In this document: one piece after another, positions 18,643 to 27,110 of the stretch
Layout of the letters: each line of letters begins with the position of its first letter
Position numbering within the stretch: the stretch's first letter is position 1
Assembly (NCBI RefSeq): GCF_003254625.1
Contig: NZ_QJRJ01000080.1
Coordinates: 372,001-436,000 of the forward strand
Direction of reading: 5' to 3'
From: Flavobacterium ginsenosidimutans
Lineage (GTDB): Bacteria; Bacteroidota; Bacteroidia; Flavobacteriales; Flavobacteriaceae
Length of the DNA: 64,000 bases
The notes under the pieces: generated by a model
Seen by the model: only the letters and a program-made list of their open reading frames with translations
Told to the model about the DNA's origin: nothing
The model's database searches: none
Made by a program: the position numbers and the translations under genes

Positions 18643-19212
18643 ATGAAAGTATATACCAAAACAGGCGATAAAGGAACAACAGCTCTTTTTGGAGGAACCC
18701 GAGTACCAAAAGACCACATAAGAATTGACAGTTATGGAACTGTTGATGAATTAAATTCGTATATCGGGTTAATTCGTGATCAGGAAATCGATTCACATTA
18801 TAAAGGTATTTTAATCGAAATTCAAGATCGTCTTTTTACGGTTGGTGCCATTTTGGCAACTCCACAAGAGAAAGAAGTTTTGAAAAACGGAAAACTCCGC
18901 TTAGAAAATCTTGGAATAATCGACTCAGATATTGAATTACTCGAAAACGAAATAGATAAAATGGATGAAAGCCTTCCTCCAATGACTCATTTTGTTTTAC
19001 CAGGTGGCCACCCAACCGTGTCACATTGTCATATAGCACGCTGTATTTGCCGTCGAGCGGAGCGTTTAGCAGTGCATTTAAGTCATAATGAACACGTTCC
19101 AGAAATAGCAATTACATACTTAAACCGACTTTCTGACTACCTTTTTGTCTTGGCACGAAAGTTGTCGTCAGACTTAAAAGCGGAGGAAGTGAAATGGATT
19201 CCACGTAAGTAA
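18643..19212 (+). CDS. Cob(I)alamin adenosyltransferase, PduO type
   Basis: 189 aa. N-terminal ATP-binding motif YTKTGDKGTTALFGG (4-18) and DSYGTVDELNSYIG, then the conserved FVLPGGHPTVSHCHIARCIC and RRAERLAV helix with the Arg residues that bind ATP. It transfers adenosyl to cob(I)alamin to make coenzyme B12, needed by methylmalonyl-CoA mutase; the mutase chaperone MeaB is also encoded in this window (34388). Confidence 0.94.
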   Translation: MKVYTKTGDKGTTALFGGTRVPKDHIRIDSYGTVDELNSYIGLIRDQEIDSHYKGILIEIQDRLFTVGAILATPQEKEVLKNGKLRLENLGIIDSDIELLENEIDKMDESLPPMTHFVLPGGHPTVSHCHIARCICRRAERLAVHLSHNEHVPEIAITYLNRLSDYLFVLARKLSSDLKAEEVKWIPRK

Positions 19213-19345
19213 ACAGTTACGGTTTTCAGTTTTCAAACTGCAAACTCACACAAAAACTGAATACTTTAAAGTGTAGTAATTAGTAGCAAACATCAGTTTT
19301 CACACTGCAAATTGCGCCTGAAGACTAACTACTAATAAGGACGTT
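19213..19345. repeat. Degenerate class-A/class-C word repeats
   Basis: Contains TTTTCAGTTTTCAAACTGCAA and its imperfect inverse, plus GTAATTAGTAG against CTAACTACTAATAAG. No open frame. It looks like decayed copies of the repeats seen at 51 kb and 32.8 kb. Confidence 0.6.
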
Positions 19346-19377
19346 CTTAAATTTTATTAAAATAAATCAAAATTTAC

Positions 19378-19407
19378 TTGTCTTTTTCAGTAAAAAATTT
19401 ATTTTTG
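19378..19407 (+). promoter_or_regulatory. Promoter of the DUF2795 gene
   Basis: TTG (19378-19380), 19-nt spacer, TATTTTTG (19400-19407): a good match to the Bacteroidota TTTG-N19-TAnnTTTG promoter, 21 nt before the start codon. Confidence 0.65.
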
Positions 19408-19428
19408 CACAAACTAAACAGATAACAG

Positions 19429-19650
19429 ATGTATTGGACATTAGAATTAGCATCTTATTTAAGTGATGCGCCATGGCCTGCTAACAAAGATGAACTTATA
19501 GACTACGCTATTAGAGCAGGTGCTCCATTAGAGGTAGTAGAAAACCTTCAATCAATCGAAGATGAAGGCGAGATATATGAATCAATGGAAGAAATTTGGC
19601 CTGATTATCCAACAGACGAAGATTATCTTTGGAATGAGGATGAATATTAA
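19429..19650 (+). CDS. Small acidic DUF2795-type protein
   Basis: 73 aa, strongly acidic C-terminus (EDYLWNEDEY). The N-terminal DUF2795-like segment ASYLSDAPWPANKDELIDYA and IRAGAPLEVVENLQSIED is almost invariant in flavobacteria as far as I recall. Function unknown. Own promoter (19378-19407) and own terminator (19666-19698), so it is a single strong-looking unit just before secA. Confidence 0.85.
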   Translation: MYWTLELASYLSDAPWPANKDELIDYAIRAGAPLEVVENLQSIEDEGEIYESMEEIWPDYPTDEDYLWNEDEY

Positions 19651-19665
19651 AAAATAAACCAAAGG

Positions 19666-19698
19666 AAAAAGTCTCTCGTTATGGAGACTTTTTTTTTG
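19666..19698 (+). terminator. Rho-independent terminator after the DUF2795 gene
   Basis: Stem AAAAAGTCTC / GAGACTTTTT, 8-nt loop, T-run to 19698. Confidence 0.88.
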
Positions 19699-19738
19699 GC
19701 TCAAATACATATTATATAATAAAGAAATACGATAAATC

Positions 19739-22700
19739 ATGAGTTTCATAAACAGTATTATTAAAGTCTTTGTGGGCGATAAATCGCAAAAAGATGTCAA
19801 AGCTTTACAACCTTACTTAAACAAAATCAAGACATTCGAAGCTCCTTTAATGAGTCTATCAAACGACGAATTAAGAGCTAGAACCCTTTATTTTAAAGAT
19901 AAAATAAAAGAAGCTAGAGCTGATAAAGATGCTAAAATTGCTTCGCTTAAAGCGGAAGTAGAAAACATCGAAGACATCGATAAAAGAGAAGACCTTTATG
20001 ATGCAATAGATGCTCTTGAAAAAGAAGCTTATGAAATCTCTGAGAAAACTTTATTGGAAATTCTTCCAGAAGCGTTTTCTGTAGTTAAAGAAACGGCTCG
20101 TCGTTTTAAAGAAAACTCACATATTGAAGTTACTGCAACTCCAAAAGACCGCGAATTCTCAGCTGCTAAACCATATATTACTATTGAAGGTGAAAAAGCG
20201 ATCTGGGCTAACCAATGGAATGCCGCAGGAAAAGATATCACTTGGGACATGATTCACTATGATGTTCAGTTAATTGGTGGTATGGTATTACACGAAGGTA
20301 AAGTTGCCGAAATGCAAACGGGAGAAGGTAAAACTTTAGTTGCAACTCTTCCTCTTTACTTAAACGCTTTGACAGGAAATGGAGTTCACTTAGTAACTGT
20401 GAATGACTACTTGGCAAAACGTGATAGCACGTGGAAAGCTCCTTTATTCGAATTCCACGGTTTATCTGTTGACTGTATCGACAACCACCAGCCAAGTACA
20501 GAAGCTAGAAAAAAAGCTTATGATGCTGATATCACTTACGGAACTAACAATGAGTTTGGTTTCGATTACTTAAGAGACAACATGGCGCACTCGCCAAGCG
20601 ATTTAGTTCAAAGAAAACACAATTATGCTATTGTCGACGAGGTCGATTCTGTATTAATTGATGACGCTAGAACACCGCTTATTATTTCAGGACCAGTTCC
20701 GCAAGGAGATCGTCATGAGTTTAATGAATTGAAACCAAAAATTGAAAACTTAGTTGCACAACAACGTCAGTTAGCAAATGGTTTCTTAGCTGAAGCTAAA
20801 AAATTAATCAAAGAAGGAAATACTAAAGAAGGCGGATTCTTATTATTAAGAGCTTACAGAAGTTTACCTAAAAATAAAGCATTAATTAAATTTTTGAGTG
20901 AAGAAGGAATTAAACAATTGCTTCAAAAAACTGAAAATCAATATATGCAAGATAACAATCGTGAAATGCATAAAGTTGACGAAGCTTTATATTTTGTGAT
21001 TGAAGAAAAAAACAATCAAGTTGAATTGACAGACAACGGTATTAAATACCTTTCTGGAGATACTGATGCAGATTTCTTCGTTTTACCAGACATTGGAACA
21101 GAAATCGCTGCAATTGAAAAACAAAAATTAGACAAAGACGCTGAAGCTGAAGCTAAAGAAAGATTATTCCAAGATTTTGGAGTAAAAAGCGAGCGTATCC
21201 ATACTCTTACTCAGCTTTTAAAAGCTTATGCTTTATTTGAAAAAGACGTAGAGTATGTTATCATGGACAACAAAATTATGATTGTCGATGAGCAAACAGG
21301 TCGTATCATGGACGGGCGTCGTTACTCAGACGGTCTTCACCAAGCGATCGAAGCAAAAGAAAACGTAAAAATCGAAGCTGCTACTCAAACATTTGCTACA
21401 GTTACATTACAGAATTATTTCAGAATGTACAACAAATTGGGTGGTATGACTGGTACAGCGGTTACAGAAGCTGGCGAGTTATGGCAAATTTATAAATTGG
21501 ATGTTGTTGAAATTCCAACTAACCGTGGAATCGCAAGAATTGACAAAGAAGATTATATCTACAAAACAACACGTGAGAAATTCAACGCTGTTATTGAAGA
21601 CGTGACTGAATTATCAAAAGCTGGAAGACCAGTATTGATTGGAACAACTTCTGTTGAGATTTCAGAATTATTAAGCCGTATGCTTAAAATGAGAGGAATC
21701 ACACATAACGTATTGAATGCGAAAATGCACAAGCAAGAAGCACAAATCGTTGAAGAAGCTGGTAAAGCTGGAGTTGTAACTATTGCAACAAACATGGCTG
21801 GTCGTGGTACCGATATTAAATTATCTCCCGAAGTAAAAGCTGCTGGAGGTTTAGCAATCGTTGGTACAGAGCGTCATGATTCTCGTCGTGTAGACAGACA
21901 GTTACGTGGTCGTTCTGGTCGTCAAGGAGATCCAGGAAGTTCTCAGTTCTATGTTTCTCTTGAAGATAACTTAATGCGTTTATTCGGTTCTGAAAGAGTT
22001 GCTAAGGTAATGGACAGAATGGGATTAAAAGAAGGTGAAGTTATCCAACATTCTATGATGACTAAATCTATCGAACGTGCTCAGAAAAAAGTAGAAGAAA
22101 ACAACTTTGGTGTTCGTAAACGTTTATTAGAATATGATGACGTAATGAACTCTCAACGTGAAGTAGTTTACAAACGTCGTCGTCACGCATTGTTCGGAGA
22201 GCGTTTGAAACTGGATATTGCAAACATGCTTTATGATACTTGCGAATTAATCGTAAACAACAGTAAAGTAGCAAATGACTTCAAAGGATATGAATTTGAT
22301 TTAATTCGTTATTTCGGAATTACATCTCCAATTTCAGAAGCTGATTTCTTAAAATTATCTGATATTGAAGTTACTGGAAAAGTATACAAAGAAGCTTTAG
22401 CTTTCTATACTGAAAAAACAGAAAGAAGCGCTAGAGAAGCTTTCCCAATTATCAAAGGAGTTTTCGAAGAGCCAAACAATCATTTCGAAAGAATTGTAGT
22501 TCCTTTTACAGACGGAATCAAAACTTTGAATGTGGTAACTGACTTGAAAAAAGCTTACGAAAGCGAAGGCGCTCAGTTAATTGCTGATTTTGAGAAAAAC
22601 ATTACACTTTCTATTGTTGATGAAGCTTGGAAAAAACACCTACGCAAAATGGACGAATTGAAACAATCTGTTCAATTGGCTGTTCACGAGCAAAAAGATC

Positions 22701-23080
22701 CATTGCTTATTTACAAATTAGAAGCTTTCAACTTGTTTAGAGGAATGTTGGACAACGTTAACAAAGAAGTTATTTCATTCTTATTTAAAGGTGATTTACC
22801 TGCTCAAAACGCTCCAGAAATTCACGAAGCAAGAGAAGTTCGTCAAAAAGAAAACTTACAGTTAAGCAAAGACGAAATTCCAAATAGCGAAAGCATCAAC
22901 CGTGAAGCTGGTGAAACACAACAACGTCAAGTTACTGAAACTATCGTTAGAGATATGCCAAAAATCAACAGAAATGATAATGTTGTAGTTCAAGAAATTG
23001 CTACTGGTAAAACAGAAACAATGAAGTACAAAAAAGCTGAAGCTTTAATTGCTGCTGGAACTTGGGTTTTGATTAACTAA
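19739..23080 (+). CDS. secA: Preprotein translocase ATPase SecA
   Basis: 1113 aa against about 900 in E. coli; the enlarged form is usual in Bacteroidota. Motor motifs are intact: EMQTGEGKTLVATLPLYLNA (Walker A), the AIVDEVDSVLIDDARTPLII Walker B, NMAGRGTDIKL and RQLRGRSGRQGDPGSS. An extra segment of about 100 residues follows the DEVD motif (about 325-435). The end has no cysteine-rich zinc tail of the CxCxSG type; it closes with YKKAEALIAAGTWVLIN. It drives export through SecYEG. Single gene, ended by the terminator at 23148. Confidence 0.97.
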   Translation: MSFINSIIKVFVGDKSQKDVKALQPYLNKIKTFEAPLMSLSNDELRARTLYFKDKIKEARADKDAKIASLKAEVENIEDIDKREDLYDAIDALEKEAYEISEKTLLEILPEAFSVVKETARRFKENSHIEVTATPKDREFSAAKPYITIEGEKAIWANQWNAAGKDITWDMIHYDVQLIGGMVLHEGKVAEMQTGEGKTLVATLPLYLNALTGNGVHLVTVNDYLAKRDSTWKAPLFEFHGLSVDCIDNHQPSTEARKKAYDADITYGTNNEFGFDYLRDNMAHSPSDLVQRKHNYAIVDEVDSVLIDDARTPLIISGPVPQGDRHEFNELKPKIENLVAQQRQLANGFLAEAKKLIKEGNTKEGGFLLLRAYRSLPKNKALIKFLSEEGIKQLLQKTENQYMQDNNREMHKVDEALYFVIEEKNNQVELTDNGIKYLSGDTDADFFVLPDIGTEIAAIEKQKLDKDAEAEAKERLFQDFGVKSERIHTLTQLLKAYALFEKDVEYVIMDNKIMIVDEQTGRIMDGRRYSDGLHQAIEAKENVKIEAATQTFATVTLQNYFRMYNKLGGMTGTAVTEAGELWQIYKLDVVEIPTNRGIARIDKEDYIYKTTREKFNAVIEDVTELSKAGRPVLIGTTSVEISELLSRMLKMRGITHNVLNAKMHKQEAQIVEEAGKAGVVTIATNMAGRGTDIKLSPEVKAAGGLAIVGTERHDSRRVDRQLRGRSGRQGDPGSSQFYVSLEDNLMRLFGSERVAKVMDRMGLKEGEVIQHSMMTKSIERAQKKVEENNFGVRKRLLEYDDVMNSQREVVYKRRRHALFGERLKLDIANMLYDTCELIVNNSKVANDFKGYEFDLIRYFGITSPISEADFLKLSDIEVTGKVYKEALAFYTEKTERSAREAFPIIKGVFEEPNNHFERIVVPFTDGIKTLNVVTDLKKAYESEGAQLIADFEKNITLSIVDEAWKKHLRKMDELKQSVQLAVHEQKDPLLIYKLEAFNLFRGMLDNVNKEVISFLFKGDLPAQNAPEIHEAREVRQKENLQLSKDEIPNSESINREAGETQQRQVTETIVRDMPKINRNDNVVVQEIATGKTETMKYKKAEALIAAGTWVLIN

Positions 23081-23093
23081 TATTTTTTTTAAG

Positions 23094-23262
23094 TATTCAG
23101 TCACAGTCACAGTCACAGTTTACAGGCTGATACTTATAAATTCCATAAAAAAACCGACAGTTAGAAACTGTCGGTTTTTTATTTTTTAGCAAATTATTTT
23201 TTATTTTCCAATTTACTCCCTCAGTCCTAAAACTGTGACTGAGACTGAAAACTGAGACTCAT
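23094..23262. repeat. Class-A inverted pair enclosing a terminator
   Basis: Left arm 23094-23125 (TATTCAGTCACAGTCACAGT and on), right arm about 23221-23262 on the opposite strand (CTGTGACTGAGACTGAAAAC). About 95 nt lie between the arms and hold the secA/trmH terminator. Same family as the arms around the four-helix-bundle gene, but without a gene inside. Confidence 0.8.
23148..23180. terminator. Bidirectional terminator between secA and trmH-like gene
   Basis: 15-bp stem AAAAAACCGACAGTT / AACTGTCGGTTTTTT with a three-base loop, between convergent genes. Confidence 0.92.
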
Positions 23263-23921
23263 CTAGGGTTATCTTGATAATAACGCGCTTCAATTCGTTT
23301 TATATCTTTAATAGAATTTTTAGCCCACTCTAAACGTTTAACTAAAATTTCTTCTTCAGTCAATTTCCAATTGATATCAGATCTGCGAAGTCTGTTTGTC
23401 AAGCTTTGAATAATGATTGCAGCCGAAACCGAAATATTTAAACTTTCAGTAAAACCAACCATTGGTATTTTTAAGAAACCATCTGCATTGTCCATAATTT
23501 CTTGTGACAATCCTTCCTTTTCCGTTCCGAAGAATAAAGCGCTTGGTTTTGTAATATCGAAATCTTCCAACATGCAATCTTTCTCGTGCGGAGTTGTTGC
23601 AATAATTTGATATCCTTTACTTCTCAAATCAGAAAGACATCCTGAAACCGAATCAAATCGGTTAATATCAACCCATTTTTGTGCACCTAAAGCAATTTCT
23701 TTGTCAATACGTTTTCCAAAACGCTGTTCAATCACATTCAATTCCTGAATCCCGAAGACTTCACAGCTTCGCATTACAGCACTTGTATTATGCATTTGAT
23801 AAACATCTTCTACTGCAACTGTAAAATGTTTTGTTCTATTTTCTAGTACTTTTAAAAAATTAGCTTTTCTGTTTTCAGTCAATATATTTTCTAAGAATGC
23901 GAGGTAATCTAAATCAATCAT
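23259..23921 (-). CDS. trmH: SpoU/TrmH-family tRNA (guanosine-2'-O)-methyltransferase
   Basis: 220 aa. The SPOUT motifs are clear: NTSAVMRSCEVFGIQELNVI (motif 1), ALFFGTEKEGLSQEIMDNAD (motif 2) and IPMVGFTESLNISVSAAIII (motif 3, knot). The C-terminal helical extension with KRIEARY fits TrmH, which methylates G18 of tRNA, rather than RlmB, which has an N-terminal L30-like domain missing here. The promoter TATTTTTG (23939-23946, minus) is just upstream, so it is separate from the sulfation trio. Confidence 0.88.
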   Translation of the reverse strand: MIDLDYLAFLENILTENRKANFLKVLENRTKHFTVAVEDVYQMHNTSAVMRSCEVFGIQELNVIEQRFGKRIDKEIALGAQKWVDINRFDSVSGCLSDLRSKGYQIIATTPHEKDCMLEDFDITKPSALFFGTEKEGLSQEIMDNADGFLKIPMVGFTESLNISVSAAIIIQSLTNRLRRSDINWKLTEEEILVKRLEWAKNSIKDIKRIEARYYQDNPR

Positions 23922-23938
23922 TTTATTTATGTTTGGCG

Positions 23939-23946
23939 CAAAAATA
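23939..23946 (-). promoter_or_regulatory. Candidate -7 element for the trmH-like gene
   Basis: TATTTTTG on the minus strand, 18 nt before the start codon; fits TAnnTTTG. Confidence 0.5.
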
Positions 23947-23981
23947 ATAAATAAAAGAGAAAGAAGACTTCACCTTATTTT

Positions 23982-24950
23982 TCAGCCTGCCAAATCTTCA
24001 ATAAAATTGGCATTAAGCTTTTCATGCAAAACATTTAATTGAGCCAAATTCACAGCCAAAACATCGTCTTTGTATGAATCTCCCGTAAAAACAGCGCTTT
24101 CATTTTTAGAATGTTTTTTAAGACGTTCTAGCATTGCATTTATTTCTTTTTCAGAAAAACAGACATTAATAAAAGTGATAAATCGTTCTATAACCTTTTT
24201 CATTCCGTCATTATAATTGAGCATTATCACATTTTGGTCTGTTTCATAAAAATCCAAAAAACTTTGAAAATATTTTTCTAAAACCAAAGCTTGATACTCG
24301 TAAAAACTTAACTCCTCAATTTCTTTTGAAGTAATTCCGAAAACACTCGACGGAATTATATTTGGAACCATATGCATTCCTGCCATCTTTTGATGCGATC
24401 TTAAAACCTCTCCAGGATTTCGGTATAATAAAGCAAAAGGAATTTCAGAAAAAACCGATCTTAAATAAGAAGCCTTAAAAATACTCCATGCATCCAATTT
24501 TATAATTAAATGCTTTTGATCTGGAAATCTTTTTTGACCTAAGAACCTCAAAACCGATTTCAGCAAAACTGTTTTGGTATCTTCATTAAAAGCATCACTT
24601 CTTAAAATCTGATCGATAATAGGAGCTTCAGAAACCATGATATTTTCAGATGAAGTTGCAAGAGACTGACTTAACATGGTAGATCCGCATCTTGACACAT
24701 GAAAAACTAATCCCTTTAATTCAACAAAATCTAATTCTTTGGACCATTCAATAATATTTTCTGCTGTACTAACTAATCTAAAACGCTTCGAATTATAACT
24801 ATGGCTTCTGCATTTCACAATTGTTTCTTCAAAAAAAGGCTCTGAAAAAGGTATGTCTGAGAAATAAATCCATTCAAAATAGATTTCATTCTCTTTTTCA
24901 ACTAAGTTAATAGGAATCCAATTTGAAATAAAATCTTTTACATTTTCCAT
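23982..24950 (-). CDS. Sulfotransferase-family protein
   Basis: 322 aa. The PAPS-binding 5'-phosphosulfate loop is VFHVSRCGSTMLSQSL (82-97), and the 3'-phosphate site is LYRNPGEVLRSHQKMAG (175-191). These are the two hallmarks of the Sulfotransfer families. No signal peptide, so cytoplasmic. It starts 1 nt after the hydroxylase-like gene and is third of three genes with an APS-kinase-like protein, which would supply PAPS. Acceptor unknown: a small molecule or lipid head group is more likely than a glycan, as no sugar genes are near. Confidence 0.85.
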   Translation of the reverse strand: MENVKDFISNWIPINLVEKENEIYFEWIYFSDIPFSEPFFEETIVKCRSHSYNSKRFRLVSTAENIIEWSKELDFVELKGLVFHVSRCGSTMLSQSLATSSENIMVSEAPIIDQILRSDAFNEDTKTVLLKSVLRFLGQKRFPDQKHLIIKLDAWSIFKASYLRSVFSEIPFALLYRNPGEVLRSHQKMAGMHMVPNIIPSSVFGITSKEIEELSFYEYQALVLEKYFQSFLDFYETDQNVIMLNYNDGMKKVIERFITFINVCFSEKEINAMLERLKKHSKNESAVFTGDSYKDDVLAVNLAQLNVLHEKLNANFIEDLAG

Positions 24951-24951
24951 T

Positions 24952-25641
24952 TTATAAATTCATTTGCGATTGAAGTTCTTCAATTATCTTGGTATTAATT
25001 TCAGATGGATTTCTAGAAAGTTCTGCAATAATCTGCTGTTTTACTTCATCTGCATATTGTTTTTTCGGGACATAATTTACATCAAAACCCATTTTAGAAA
25101 ACAATTCGTCAGACCATTCATTTCTTAAACAATCCACTGTTAAGTGAATTCTTGGTTCCAAACTTTTGTTTTGCACGCTATGCGGTAACTGAAAATTAGC
25201 ATACCAGCACTCTCCCATTCTCATCGGAATTCGTTTCTTATCTACATAAAAATATACTTCAGAATTGGTGAGAATTGGAATATGAATCCTGAAAAACCCA
25301 TCTTCATACGAAGTATCATTATCAAAATGTTCTTTAATCTCGCTATTAGGTCCGAGTCTTAACAATCTAACTGATTCTTTTTCGCATTCAAACCAATCCA
25401 TTATTTCTTTAAAATAAGGACAACTGTCAAGTAAAGGCGTATTTTTATATTCTTTATCTGGAAAGGAAAGAATATCAGTTTCTAAACCAGATTGAGATCG
25501 TAAAGAAATACTTGTCCATTTTCCTTCATATTTATTTGTATTAAAATGCGGCATCCACAAATTTGTTTCGCAAGTCAATAAATCATTTTTCAATTTTTCA
25601 ATCGAAAAAGAAATTGGAAGTTGGCATGAAGAAGGATTCAT
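24952..25641 (-). CDS. Aspartyl/asparaginyl beta-hydroxylase-like dioxygenase
   Basis: 229 aa. Cupin-fold Fe(II)/2-oxoglutarate family signs: VRLLRLGPNSEIKEHFDND with His105 as first metal ligand, FRIHIPILTNSEVYFYVD, then ECWYANFQLPHSVQNKS with His154, and EPRIHLTVD with Arg164, the expected 2-oxoglutarate contact. Family members hydroxylate Asp/Asn or other small substrates. It is the middle gene of a compact operon (5 nt after the kinase, 1 nt before the sulfotransferase). This suggests a hydroxyl group is made and then sulfated, but that is inference. Confidence 0.85.
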   Translation of the reverse strand: MNPSSCQLPISFSIEKLKNDLLTCETNLWMPHFNTNKYEGKWTSISLRSQSGLETDILSFPDKEYKNTPLLDSCPYFKEIMDWFECEKESVRLLRLGPNSEIKEHFDNDTSYEDGFFRIHIPILTNSEVYFYVDKKRIPMRMGECWYANFQLPHSVQNKSLEPRIHLTVDCLRNEWSDELFSKMGFDVNYVPKKQYADEVKQQIIAELSRNPSEINTKIIEELQSQMNL

Positions 25642-25646
25642 AAGTC

Positions 25647-26174
25647 TTAAAATTTTAAATTGCTAATTATAAAATTGTACAGTTTATTGGCAGAAACTGA
25701 AATGGTCTCAGAATCTGTTTTTAATACTAAATCTGCATTTTTTGGAGTTTCATAAACATCCGTTATCCCAGTAAAATTTCTAATTTTATTTTGATCATTG
25801 TCAGGCAATAATGCTCTTTTATACAATCCTTTTGGATCTCTTTCGATCAAATTATGAATCGAGCAATCCAAAAAGACCGTTTTTACAAATTCAAAAGTCC
25901 TTAATTCATTCCTAAGATTTTCATACGGATTTATAACCGACATGAGCACAATCTTGTTTTCTTCAATCAGACCTCGACCAACATTAAAAAGACGTCTTAC
26001 ATTTTCGCAGCGATCTTCTTTAGAAAACCCTAAATCTTTACAGATGGTTTGTCGGTAAACATCTCCATCTACTATTTCTGCTTCATAATTATTTTGAAGC
26101 AGCAGATGCCTGACATTTTCTGCCAGCGTCGTTTTTCCCGAACCAGATAAGCCTGTAAATTGAATTAAAATCAT
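25647..26174 (-). CDS. Adenylylsulfate (APS) kinase-like protein
   Basis: 175 aa. P-loop GLSGSGKTT (8-16), VDGDVYR at 35-41, DLGFSKEDRCENVRR (47-61), NPYENLR (82-88), DPKGLYKRA (113-121) and NFTGITDVYETP (133-144) follow APS kinase motif by motif. It phosphorylates APS to PAPS, the sulfate donor. No ATP sulfurylase or CysN/CysD is next to it; the partner is the sulfotransferase two genes on. It looks dedicated to sulfation rather than to sulfate assimilation. First gene of the three-gene operon. Confidence 0.9.
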   Translation of the reverse strand: MILIQFTGLSGSGKTTLAENVRHLLLQNNYEAEIVDGDVYRQTICKDLGFSKEDRCENVRRLFNVGRGLIEENKIVLMSVINPYENLRNELRTFEFVKTVFLDCSIHNLIERDPKGLYKRALLPDNDQNKIRNFTGITDVYETPKNADLVLKTDSETISVSANKLYNFIISNLKF

Positions 26175-26341
26175 TTTAGAAACACTTTTATCAAACGTGA
26201 CATTAAAATTAAATAATTCAAAACGAGAGATAAAGAGTATAAATACCCATTATTTTCCTTTAAAAAGAACAGCTGATCCTGACTATTTACTAAACATTTG
26301 AAGAAAGAAATTACTATTTTTATCTTTTAATAAAATTAAGA

Positions 26342-27031
26342 ATGAAAAAGAAACTTGTAGTCTTAACCGGAGCAGGAATCAGTGCCGAAAGCGGTATCAA
26401 AACATTTCGCGACAGCGATGGTTTATGGGAAGGTCATGATGTAATGGAAGTTGCAACGCCAGAAGGCTGGTTCAAAAATCAAGAATTAGTTTTGGATTTT
26501 TATAACAAACGTCGCCAGCAGTTAAAAGAAGTAAAACCAAATCTTGGACATATTATTTTGGCCGAATTGGAAAAAGATTTTGATGTACATATTATTACTC
26601 AAAATGTTGACGATTTGCACGAACGCGCCGGAAGCACAAAAGTTTTGCATTTGCATGGGGAATTATTAAAAGTTCGAAGCACACAAAACAAAAATCTAAT
26701 TTTAGATTGGACAGAAGATTTGTTTACGGGAGATTTAGACACAAACGGCCATCAATTGCGTCCGCATATTGTTTGGTTTGGCGAAGAAGTTCCTGCTTTG
26801 GAAGAAGCTATTGACATTACCGAAACGGCAGATTATTTTGCTGTAATTGGAACTTCGCTGCAAGTTTATCCTGCCGCAGGCCTAATTGCTTACACACCAA
26901 GCACAACTCCTGTTTTTTATATTGATCCAAAGCCAATTGCAATTCCGAATCTTCGAAACAAAGTGGAAACGATTGCCAAATTTGCATCAGAAGGAGTTGC
27001 CGATTTAAGAGAGCGATTAAATTCATTTTGA
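26342..27031 (+). CDS. Sirtuin (SIR2 family) NAD-dependent protein deacylase, without zinc cysteines
   Basis: 229 aa. NAD motifs VLTGAGISAESGIKTFRDSD (7-26) and TQNVDDLHERAGS (86-98), catalytic His105 in HLHGEL, and PHIVWFGEEVP. Tyr54 and Arg57 in FYNKR match the Tyr-x-x-Arg pair of SIRT5/CobB class III enzymes that remove succinyl or malonyl groups. The stretch where four zinc cysteines normally sit (about 110-140) contains no cysteine at all. It removes acyl groups from lysines using NAD. Single gene, 80 nt ahead of purB. Confidence 0.92.
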   Translation: MKKKLVVLTGAGISAESGIKTFRDSDGLWEGHDVMEVATPEGWFKNQELVLDFYNKRRQQLKEVKPNLGHIILAELEKDFDVHIITQNVDDLHERAGSTKVLHLHGELLKVRSTQNKNLILDWTEDLFTGDLDTNGHQLRPHIVWFGEEVPALEEAIDITETADYFAVIGTSLQVYPAAGLIAYTPSTTPVFYIDPKPIAIPNLRNKVETIAKFASEGVADLRERLNSF

Positions 27032-27077
27032 ATGCATAAATGCGCTTTTTAATTAGCTGTAATCGCTAAATTCTGTT

Positions 27078-27085
27078 TATATTTG
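27078..27085 (+). promoter_or_regulatory. Candidate -7 element for purB
   Basis: TATATTTG, 25 nt before the purB start; fits TAnnTTTG. Confidence 0.55.
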
Positions 27086-27110
27086 CACCTTTCGAAAAAA
27101 CAACATAACA

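Noticed and set aside
25647..26174. Part of the sulfate assimilation pathway (cysC)
   Set aside because: No CysD/CysN, PAPS reductase or sulfite reductase genes are near; the neighbour is a sulfotransferase.
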